Below are positions 5,939-12,194 of a stretch of 14,825 nt of DNA, in pieces. Position 1 is the stretch's first letter; each line of letters starts with the position of its first letter. The position numbers were made by a program, and so were the translations under genes. The notes beneath the pieces are model-generated. The model worked only from the letters and a program-made list of their open reading frames with translations. It was not told where the DNA came from and searched no databases. The stretch comes from CAYWMP01 sp964459445 (GTDB taxonomy: Bacteria > Desulfobacterota > DSM-4660 > Desulfatiglandales > HGW-15), in the NCBI GenBank assembly GCA_964459445.1, contig CAYWMP010000152.1:1-14825 (forward strand). Reading direction: 5' to 3'.

Positions 5939-7633
5939 TTATTCTTCGTACTTTAACGAGAAGTGAAACGTCGAACCTTTGCCCTCTTCGCTCTCCGCCC
6001 ATATCCGCCCGCCGTGCAGTTCGACCAATCGTTTCGCAATAGCGAGCCCAAGGCCAGTTCCACCATATTCCCTGGTGTGCGAGCCGTCAATTTGAGTGAA
6101 TTCTCCAAATATCTTGTCCAGGTCATCCTTTGAAATCCCGATGCCTGCATCGGAGACCCAGAAGTGAAGGAATTCATCTTCCTTTCTGACCCCTATTTTA
6201 ATCTCTCCCTCCTGTGTAAATTTGATAGCGTTGCTGAGGAGATTCCACAAAATCTGGTTCACTCTTTTCTCATCCCCAAGGACCATGGGCAGGCCCTCAG
6301 GGATATCCATTGCGACCTCCAGTGCCTTTTGACCCGCCAAGGCTGCCGTATTCGCAATCACTGTCTCCACACAGCCGATGACCGGGAAGGGAGCGCTATG
6401 AATTTCTATTCGGCCCGCCTCGATCTTGGTTAGATCCAGCACATCATTAATCATGGCCAGGAGATGTTGTCCGTTTTTCTGGATCTTTTCGATAATCTCC
6501 AACATCTTGGGGCTAAGTTCTCCGTACACACCGTCCCTTAAGAGCTCGGTAAAGCCTAAAATGGCATTCATGGGTGTCCGAAGTTCATGGGACATGTTGG
6601 CGAGGAATTGGGATTTGTGTTTGCTGGCCGCTTTAAGATCCTCGTTGGCGATAGCCAATTCTTGTGTTCTCATTTCAACAATCTGTTCGAGATTTCTGTT
6701 CAACTCCTCGAGCTTGGCTGCATATTGATCCCGCTCTTCCGTCCGTTTGCCGAGATGTTCGACCATTTCATCAAAAGTCTGTGCGAGAATACCGACTTCA
6801 TCATCTCCCCGATGCCCGACCAATTCAGGGACCTTCCCCTCCGCTAGATTTCGAGTCGCTTTAACCAACTCTCGGATGGGATTGGTGACCCCCTTCACCT
6901 TTTTGGCAATGAGAAATCCGGTGAGGGCTAATGCCAAACACATCATAGAAGTGGCCCAACCCGCTATGTGACGGGACGCGGTTCGAGTCATCGTGAACAC
7001 GGATGTAAAGGTTGTCGTGATCACCCCCAAAAATTCATCTTTTGCAAAACTCCCATCACTATTAAAGTCTGTATAGACGGGCGTAGCATAGGTCATAAAA
7101 TCTTCAGAACCTTTAGAAAAAATTCTTCCTTTTGCGATTTGACTCGCCTCTTTAAAAATCGGCTCTTCAGATCGATCCTCTGATCTTTCAAGCAGCCGGC
7201 CGTCTTCCACCACCACGACCTCTTTCCCGTCATGACCGATAAACCGCAAAGACCGATAGGATGGAAATGGCTTATTCCTGCCTTCAAAGAAATTGAGCAG
7301 GAATTCTTGCATGCGCTCAAGTGTCCTCTTAACCTTCATGGGGTGCGCCCTTCTCATCATACCCATCATCTGATCGCTTTGAACCGGTATTTGGGGTTGA
7401 AGTCCGTTTTTGAGTCTCATATATTCGCCGAATATGGGCGTTTCTGAAAGGAGCAGGACATCGAGCTCACTCTGTTTCAAATGCCACCCCGTGACCTCAT
7501 CTGAAGCCTCCTTTGCAATCTTGAAATTGATAGCACCCGCAACCAACAAGGGGATCGCCATGAGTGGTAGGACCACCCTGAGCATTTGTTTTCGAATGCT
7601 GTTTTTGACCACACCTAATACCTGTTCTGTCAT
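5939..7633 (-). CDS. Membrane sensor histidine kinase (Cache-like/HAMP/HisKA/HATPase)
   Basis: This 564-residue inner-membrane kinase has TM1 at about 17-36 and a periplasmic sensor region of about 180 residues with a Cache/PAS-like pattern. TM2 lies at about 224-243, HAMP at about 245-298 and a coiled coil at 300-345. HisKA carries the phospho-acceptor His349 in SHELRTP. HATPase_c shows the N box with Asn468, DAGIGI (495-500) and GGTGLGL (524-530). It has no receiver of its own, which fits the two receiver genes immediately downstream. The ATG at 7633 has GGAGGGAG upstream. The signal is not predictable from sequence. The sensor segment MMGMMRRAHPM (89-99) is notably methionine-rich. Confidence 0.94.
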   Translation of the reverse strand: MTEQVLGVVKNSIRKQMLRVVLPLMAIPLLVAGAINFKIAKEASDEVTGWHLKQSELDVLLLSETPIFGEYMRLKNGLQPQIPVQSDQMMGMMRRAHPMKVKRTLERMQEFLLNFFEGRNKPFPSYRSLRFIGHDGKEVVVVEDGRLLERSEDRSEEPIFKEASQIAKGRIFSKGSEDFMTYATPVYTDFNSDGSFAKDEFLGVITTTFTSVFTMTRTASRHIAGWATSMMCLALALTGFLIAKKVKGVTNPIRELVKATRNLAEGKVPELVGHRGDDEVGILAQTFDEMVEHLGKRTEERDQYAAKLEELNRNLEQIVEMRTQELAIANEDLKAASKHKSQFLANMSHELRTPMNAILGFTELLRDGVYGELSPKMLEIIEKIQKNGQHLLAMINDVLDLTKIEAGRIEIHSAPFPVIGCVETVIANTAALAGQKALEVAMDIPEGLPMVLGDEKRVNQILWNLLSNAIKFTQEGEIKIGVRKEDEFLHFWVSDAGIGISKDDLDKIFGEFTQIDGSHTREYGGTGLGLAIAKRLVELHGGRIWAESEEGKGSTFHFSLKYEE

Positions 7634-7737
7634 GAATTTACTCCCTCCGGGACCTCTCGAACGTTTCTTTTCTCAACGCCTTTTTCCCACCAGCCGTTAA
7701 GGCGCGCTGTGGAAGCACCCATATGGTCACTCAATTG

Positions 7738-7767
7738 ATCATAATCGCAGGCCTGAAAAGCTGTCAA
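7738..7767 (-). promoter_or_regulatory. Sigma70-type promoter of the kinase operon
   Basis: On the minus strand TTGACA (7767-7762) is a perfect -35. After 18 bases, TATGAT (7743-7738) matches the -10 consensus at five of six positions. It would give a leader of about 100 bases before the kinase ATG at 7633. It overlaps the region just past the stop of the 388-residue membrane protein gene, so the kinase operon can be expressed independently of that gene. Confidence 0.7.
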
Positions 7768-7778
7768 TAAAACAGTTC

Positions 7779-8945
7779 TCAAAACATCGCGACAGGCAGA
7801 TCCCCATACTTGCCTTCTTCGGGCGGTTTCTTAATATCCATCACGCGATTTTCATTTAAATCAACCTCGATGATAAGAAGGGGTTTTTGCCCGCGGGCCT
7901 TTGAGAGTATGTCCTTCCCAAACCTATCTTGATCCACAACCGCCCCGGATATGAGCACCTTATAAAGACTTGGGTCAAAGTTCGATGGGTTTCCATGATT
8001 CGTGGGATTGTAGCCATGAGTGCGTTCATGGTGCTCGACCTTCTCCATGCCAAGTTCAGGTATTCGCCACTCCAAAGGCATGATGTAGTTCAATCGCTTC
8101 GCCTTCAATGGATTCGATAAAGAATCCATTCGATTCCTGACGGTTTGATCCTTTGCCAAAATAGCGAGAATGGATCTCATTTGCGCATGGTCCATCGATG
8201 TTACTGAGACCGTTGCGGCATCCTTTTCATACATCGTGAACATCTCAGAGAGCGTATGGGCCCTTATTAGGAATCCCAAACCGATGGTTGCTCCCACGGC
8301 AAGAAAATAAAGCGCTAAAAGGCTCGTTTTTCTCGCTGGCCCCCTTTGGAAAATAGAAATTCCCGACGCTGAATGTCTTTTTATCCCGATTCTTGGTACG
8401 AACCGGCCTGTTTGCTGGAGGTAGGAGCGGTAGCTCTCGCCATATTTATCCAGGCACTCCTTCTCTTCCCGGATGGCCAGAAGATAATAAACGAAAAGCA
8501 TTGAAACATACATAATCAGGACGACCATGCGCGACCAGAAGATTGCCATGCCGAGCCCGAATATGGCCCAAGCCACATACTGGGGGTGTCGAATGATGGT
8601 GTAGAGCCCGCCCGTGACAGCATCTCTATGGCGGAACTTGGCCCAATAGATTTGACTGAACCCGACAATGAAAATAACAAAACCGATCCCCATTAAAGGC
8701 CAGCTTATGTAGAGCAGTGTGTTGATCAAAAAGCTCTGGGTCTGGCTGAAATGGGGGAGACTGTATTGAACAAGCCACACTGTCCAGCTGCTTTCAGCCA
8801 GTTTTTTCAAGGGCATGCCATATACGGAATAGAAAAAAACGGCAAAGGGCGTGGCCATGTAGAGCATCTCGAAAAATATGATGACGTAGACCGTCCAAAA
8901 AAAGGATTTTGAAGTTTTATTACCAAAGATCCCTTCAGTTCCCAT
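7779..8945 (-). CDS. Membrane methyltransferase-like protein (ICMT/PEMT type) with extra C-terminal domain
   Basis: This is a 388-residue integral membrane protein. Hydrophobic segments lie at about 16-40, 72-100, 124-157 and 207-227. The central part carries the isoprenylcysteine methyltransferase/phospholipid methyltransferase pattern: GGLYTIIRHPQY (112-123) and REEKECLDKYGESY (159-172), which together form the S-adenosylmethionine site in that superfamily. After the last membrane segment, residues about 228-388 form a soluble, probably periplasmic, part that I do not recognise. It is rich in His, Met and charged residues around HHERTHGYNPTNHGN. Substrate is unknown; in bacteria such proteins are usually annotated only as isoprenylcysteine methyltransferase family. 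The TGA stop is followed by another in-frame TGA five codons on and does not look recoded. Confidence 0.78.
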   Translation of the reverse strand: MGTEGIFGNKTSKSFFWTVYVIIFFEMLYMATPFAVFFYSVYGMPLKKLAESSWTVWLVQYSLPHFSQTQSFLINTLLYISWPLMGIGFVIFIVGFSQIYWAKFRHRDAVTGGLYTIIRHPQYVAWAIFGLGMAIFWSRMVVLIMYVSMLFVYYLLAIREEKECLDKYGESYRSYLQQTGRFVPRIGIKRHSASGISIFQRGPARKTSLLALYFLAVGATIGLGFLIRAHTLSEMFTMYEKDAATVSVTSMDHAQMRSILAILAKDQTVRNRMDSLSNPLKAKRLNYIMPLEWRIPELGMEKVEHHERTHGYNPTNHGNPSNFDPSLYKVLISGAVVDQDRFGKDILSKARGQKPLLIIEVDLNENRVMDIKKPPEEGKYGDLPVAMF

Positions 8946-9034
8946 GATGTTCCCCCGATTTCAAGTTTGATGGAGTCCTGATTGGTATGTAATGGCAATG
9001 CTTCCCTTAAATAATAATTCATAATAATCAATGT

Positions 9035-9063
9035 ATTTGAAGAAAGTTTTTCGAAATTGTAAA
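9035..9063 (-). promoter_or_regulatory. Possible promoter of the membrane methyltransferase-like gene
   Basis: On the minus strand TTTACA (9063-9058) is followed after 17 bases by TCAAAT (9040-9035). The -35 matches five of six and the -10 four of six consensus positions. It lies in an AT-rich stretch upstream of the gene starting at 8945. The match is modest. Confidence 0.35.
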
Positions 9064-9082
9064 AAATTGGTAAAAGGCAGGC

Positions 9083-9244
9083 CACAAAGACACGAAGACA
9101 CAAAGAAAAGAATATGAAATATACACCTCTAAAAACAAGTTCAACTGCTAAGCACCAAAATTGCCGCCGATACTAGGCACCGTTAAAGATAAAACTCTGA
9201 ACCGATCACTTTATGCATAATCTTGGTGGCTTAGTGCCTTAGTG
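9083..9244. repeat. Inverted pair of 8 bp tandem repeats (CACNAAGN)
   Basis: Three tandem 8-mers CACAAAGA, CACGAAGA and CACAAAGA occupy 9083-9106. Three units on the opposite strand (CACTAAGG, CACTAAGC and CACCAAGA) occupy 9244-9221. They face each other across about 114 bases in which I see no gene. This is a family of intergenic repeat I know to recur in Deltaproteobacteria and other phyla. The next 187 bases (9245-9431) contain nothing I can identify. Confidence 0.7.
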
Positions 9245-9431
9245 GCGTCTATACCCTGTAAGGCCATGGGCCCTTTTACGACTCATAATTAATGCGAATA
9301 ATGTGATTCAAACCTGCTGAAAAAGTTTCGTTCTGAGGGGTTCATGGAAGGCTATAGAATGATTATATTGTTCTGTAGTGTTGAGCAAATTCCATGAATT
9401 TCCCCGGGACGGACTTTTGGGGGGCAAGGCA

Positions 9432-9883
9432 TTTGACAGGATAACAGGATAGACTAGATATTCATCCATCAGACGTAAGGCGGATTAGTCCGGCAGAGAT
9501 CAAGCTGGTAAATTGATCTTAAGTTTGGCGGACAAATCTGGTCAATCAAAAACGCATCAAAATCCCGCTGGCGGTGGGTTATTACGAAATACGGAGAAGT
9601 AACCGAGACAATTATCTGCTGCGAAAATCTTGTTTTTAAAAAAGTGGGCTTTGGAGTTTATCAAATTTACTATGTGAAATGCTTGCCCATAGAGCTGCTG
9701 GGCGAATCTTTAAGGTCCATGAAAACCAAATGGTTTATGACATTGATGCAATTGGCAAACCTGTTGGTCTCAGCCCTAATTTTAAAAAGAGATAAGTTAA
9801 AATTATGCGTATGGTCACGGATCTGAAATGAGTGATCAACTGGATGAAAAAACAATCAAGTCAATCCTGTTAATCTTGTCAAA
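9432..9883. repeat. ~450 bp segment bounded by ~28 bp inverted repeats
   Basis: The left end reads TTTGACAGGATAACAGGATA and continues to 9459. The right end (9855-9883), read on the minus strand, begins TTTGACAAGATTAACAGGAT and continues the same way. The two ends differ at only a few positions and one single-base insertion. Inside is a decayed-looking coding stretch. The arrangement resembles a non-autonomous element or a cassette between paired intergenic repeats. No transposase or target-site duplication was recognised. Confidence 0.6.
9550..9828 (+). pseudogene. Possible decayed gene of unknown family
   Basis: Two overlapping plus-strand frames have protein-like composition but neither is complete. 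One runs from about 9550 to 9828 without a clear start and includes WRWVITKYGEVTETII. The other opens with ATG 9679, ends at TAA 9793, and finishes VYDIDAIGKPVGLSPNFKKR. A frameshift between them near 9700 would join the charged N-terminal part to this more protein-like tail. I do not recognise the family. The call rests only on composition and on the flanking inverted repeats. Confidence 0.22.
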
Positions 9884-9931
9884 GATACCTGAACTATTTC
9901 GCATTCTATACACGTGGAAGGAGGGATTGAC

Positions 9932-11059
9932 ATGAAATCCATTTTATTTATTGGAATAATGATAGCACTCGTGGCATTGGCATTCGGCTATCAGTCTCTG
10001 GCCGGTAACCGACAGAAAAGCATGGAGAAAGGAACTGAAATGAAGGGGAAAAAAGATAACTTGCTCAGAGCAACCTTTGCCGGAGGTTGTTTTTGGTGCA
10101 CAGAATCGGATTTTGAGAAAGTGGAGGGCGTTGTGGAAGTAATCTCAGGTTATACCGGTGGACAAAGTGAAAACCCCACCTATGAGGAGGTCTCGGCAGG
10201 TCGAACGGGTCATGCGGAAGCCGTACAGGTTCATTATGATCCGGAAAAGGTATCCTACAAGGAATTGCTGGACGTTTTCTGGCGTCACGTGGACCCGACA
10301 GACCCTGGCGGACAATTCGTGGACAGGGGTTCTCAGTATAGAAGCGCCATCTTTTATCAGGATGAAGAACAAAAGCATCTCGCAGAAGAATCTAAAAAAG
10401 ATTTGGAAAAATCCAGCGTTTTTAACAAACCTGTTGTGACCGAAATCGTAAAGCTTACGAAATTTTATAATGCCGAAGATTATCACCAGGATTACTACAA
10501 AACCCACTCCCGTCGTTACAAGTTCTACCGTTGGAATTCAGGTCGCGATCAATTTTTAAAAACGGTCTGGGGTGATAAGAAAAAAAATGCTGAACCTAAG
10601 GCTGGGAAGACCAAATACACGAAACCCAACGACGAAGAACTGCGTGATAAATTGACACCGCTTCAGTATAAAGTGACACAGCATGATGGAACCGAGCGGC
10701 CCTTTAGCAACACATACTGGGACAACAAGCTGGAAGGGATCTATGTGGATGTTGTCTCGGGCGAACCCCTTTTTAGCTCATTGGACAAATACAAATCGGG
10801 CACTGGGTGGCCGAGCTTCATCAGACCCCTGGAGCCGGAAAACATCGTGGAAAAAAAAGATCGCAGTCTTTTCATGGTTCGAACGGAGGTGCGGAGCAAA
10901 TACGCCGATTCCCATCTCGGGCATGTCTTTCCCGATGGTCCACCTCCCACGGGGTTGAGGTATTGCATGAACTCCGCCGCTCTACGTTTCATACCCAAAG
11001 AAGATCTGGAAAAGGAAGGATATGGCGAATATCTGAAGCTTTTTTCCGGTATGAAATAA
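9932..11059 (+). CDS. msrAB: Exported methionine sulfoxide reductase MsrA-MsrB fusion
   Basis: This 375-residue two-domain enzyme reduces both methionine-S- and methionine-R-sulfoxide in oxidised proteins. An N-terminal signal peptide or anchor (about 1-24) places it outside the cytoplasm. The MsrA domain (about 46-212) has the catalytic GGCFWC motif (Cys53 nucleophile, Cys56), then GYTGG and QYRSAIFY. The MsrB domain (about 232-368) has SGTGWPSF, HLGHVFPDGPPPTG and the catalytic RYCMNSAALRF with Cys345. The paired CxxC zinc motifs of many MsrB proteins are absent. The preferred start is ATG 9932, since GGAGGG lies seven bases upstream; an in-frame GTG at 9914 is upstream of that site. A terminator follows at 11092, then a small HMA-like selenoprotein gene. 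Both catalytic sites use Cys codons, in contrast to the neighbouring gene. Confidence 0.95.
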   Translation: MKSILFIGIMIALVALAFGYQSLAGNRQKSMEKGTEMKGKKDNLLRATFAGGCFWCTESDFEKVEGVVEVISGYTGGQSENPTYEEVSAGRTGHAEAVQVHYDPEKVSYKELLDVFWRHVDPTDPGGQFVDRGSQYRSAIFYQDEEQKHLAEESKKDLEKSSVFNKPVVTEIVKLTKFYNAEDYHQDYYKTHSRRYKFYRWNSGRDQFLKTVWGDKKKNAEPKAGKTKYTKPNDEELRDKLTPLQYKVTQHDGTERPFSNTYWDNKLEGIYVDVVSGEPLFSSLDKYKSGTGWPSFIRPLEPENIVEKKDRSLFMVRTEVRSKYADSHLGHVFPDGPPPTGLRYCMNSAALRFIPKEDLEKEGYGEYLKLFSGMK

Positions 11060-11091
11060 TCCCCTATGGATGTTGATACTTTAATAATGCT

Positions 11092-11127
11092 AAGTACAGG
11101 AGTTAGTTTCACTCCTGTACTTCTTTT
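11092..11127 (+). terminator. Intrinsic terminator after msrAB
   Basis: A perfect 12 bp stem AAGTACAGGAGT / ACTCCTGTACTT (11092-11103 and 11111-11122) with a 7-base loop is followed by CTTTTCC. It lies 33 bases after the msrAB stop and ends only about 18 bases before the next ATG at 11145. It may therefore act as an attenuator limiting expression of the small selenoprotein gene as well as ending msrAB. Confidence 0.85.
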
Positions 11128-11144
11128 CCTATTTGGTAACAAGT

Positions 11145-11453
11145 ATGAAATATTTCCGCAGCCCAGGAAATAAGTTTTGGTGGGCCCCAATTATTGCCGT
11201 GGTCATTCTTGTGGTTCTAAGCGGCGGCTCACCGGCCCAAGAGGTCGGACTCTCCCAAATCACCTTTTACGTCTACTGATACGATGTGGGCAAAAGGGCC
11301 CTGGATGGGCTTGAAGGTGTAAAAAGAGTTGAAAAGGGATGGAAAAACTTCAAGGAGATCAACAGGGTCTTCTATGACCCCAAGGTTATCACCGTTGAGG
11401 AGATGGAAGAGGCCCTAAAGGATGCAGGAACTTACCGTGGAACCGCAAAGTAG
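11145..11453 (+). CDS. Exported HMA/MerP-like small selenoprotein (Sec45)
   Basis: The frame runs from ATG 11145 to TAG 11451-11453, with one in-frame TGA at 11277-11279, giving 102 residues with Sec45. Residues 1-31 form a signal peptide: basic N-terminus, WWAPIIAVVILVVL, then SPA before Gln32. The remainder fits a ferredoxin-like heavy-metal-associated fold: ITFYVYU strand (39-45), YDVGKRALDGLEGV helix, a strand ending INRVFYD, and ITVEEMEEALKDAGTY. Sec45 sits where GMTCxxC proteins have their first metal-binding Cys; the second is Val48. A hairpin with GG in the loop follows the TGA. Conserved-looking sequence continues for 57 residues after the TGA, arguing against a nonsense mutation. 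The likely role is periplasmic binding or redox handling of a soft metal or selenium species. Its Shine-Dalgarno is weak (GGTAA). It follows msrAB but sits behind a terminator. Confidence 0.82.
11296..11312 (+). promoter_or_regulatory. Candidate bacterial SECIS for Sec45
   Basis: GGGCCC (11296-11301) pairs with GGGCUU (11307-11312), including two G-U pairs at the base, around the loop UGGAU. The loop GG lies 24 and 25 bases after the TGA. The location within the coding sequence and the GG loop fit bacterial SECIS elements. An alternative pairing, GGGC (11288-11291) with GCCC (11298-11301), competes, so the structure needs a folding check. Confidence 0.6.
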
Positions 11454-11456
11454 AGT

Positions 11457-11485
11457 CCATCCAGAAATAACATTATTATGGATGG
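11457..11485. terminator. Hairpin between convergent genes
   Basis: CCATCCA (11457-11463) pairs with TGGATGG (11479-11485). An inner stem AATAA/TTATT (11466-11470 and 11473-11477) extends it. It lies between the stop of the rightward selenoprotein gene and the stop of the leftward DUF47 gene, the usual place for a bidirectional terminator. Neither side has a T run, so intrinsic termination is uncertain. Confidence 0.5.
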
Positions 11486-11492
11486 GCACTAA

Positions 11493-12179
11493 CTAGGAAA
11501 AGAAACCCTTCTTCCTTGCAATCATGGCCCTCATCACATCTCCGGTGTTCTCGGCATGATCGGCAATAGCACCAATGATTTCAGCCAATCTGACCATGTG
11601 AAAGAGCACTGTGGGATCCTTTTCAAGGGTAAATATCTGGACCTTCAACTCATCCTCAATCTGATCTGCCTCGTTTTCTCTTTGGCGTAAATTGAGGATA
11701 ATGTCCTTAACGATCCTTCGTTGTTTTTCTGAGTAGCTTTCAAAATACTTTTTTGCCTCTGACACCATTCTACTCAGTTCTTCGAGGGGTTCTATGACGG
11801 AATCAACCAGGAGGAAAAGCTGCTTCTTGATTGGCTCGTGGGAAGTTGGAATTGATCTATAGGAGATCCAGTTCACGGCGTCCTCAACCGAATCAAGGAC
11901 CCTATCCTGTTCTCGTATATAAAGTAAGAGTTCGAATTTCGTCATGGGCATCCTTGTTCCCTTGGGAATATGACCGCGAATTCTCCGTTTTATGGCATCG
12001 GCCTCACTTTCCAATTTGACGACTTCCTGCCTGTACTCTTCGAATTCCTCGCACTTCGCTGAAACGAAGCACTCAATGGCCTGTTGAAAGGCCCATGCAC
12101 ACTCCTTTACCTTTTCCGCATGATCCAATAGACCCTGCAAAGGTGATGTTACAAATAATGAGAAAAATGGAAATCGCAT
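11493..12179 (-). CDS. DUF47 / PhoU-like phosphate transport accessory protein
   Basis: This 228-residue, mostly helical cytoplasmic protein belongs to the DUF47 (PhoU-like) family commonly paired with PiT transporters. Features are long amphipathic helices, the acidic motifs KLESEADAIKRRI (55-67) and RQRENEADQIEDELK (165-179), and IADHAENTGDVMRAMI near the C-terminus. These are the two repeated E-x-x-x-D metal-binding helices of PhoU folds. The ATG at 12179 has AAGGAGG five bases upstream. It lies 15 bases after the PiT gene, so the two are surely co-transcribed. It is expected to regulate the adjacent transporter; the exact mechanism is not known for this family. Confidence 0.92.
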   Translation of the reverse strand: MRFPFFSLFVTSPLQGLLDHAEKVKECAWAFQQAIECFVSAKCEEFEEYRQEVVKLESEADAIKRRIRGHIPKGTRMPMTKFELLLYIREQDRVLDSVEDAVNWISYRSIPTSHEPIKKQLFLLVDSVIEPLEELSRMVSEAKKYFESYSEKQRRIVKDIILNLRQRENEADQIEDELKVQIFTLEKDPTVLFHMVRLAEIIGAIADHAENTGDVMRAMIARKKGFFS

Positions 12180-12194
12180 TTCCGCCTCCTTGGG

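Noticed and set aside
7779..7781. TGA end of the 388-residue membrane protein as another Sec codon
   Set aside because: The frame meets another TGA five codons later, no domain continues, and there is no conserved Cys position to replace.
9644..9826. 60-residue plus-strand ORF as an intact gene
   Set aside because: It lacks a Shine-Dalgarno, appears to be one frame of a decayed stretch, and lies between inverted repeats.
9932..11059. MsrAB as a third selenoprotein
   Set aside because: Its catalytic GCFWC and RYCMN sites use ordinary Cys codons and the frame has no internal TGA.
2858..11453. Reassigned genetic code (TGA as Trp or Gly) instead of selenocysteine
   Set aside because: The three TGAs sit at Cys positions, most other genes use TAA or TAG as expected, one gene ends normally at TGA, and Trp is encoded by TGG throughout.
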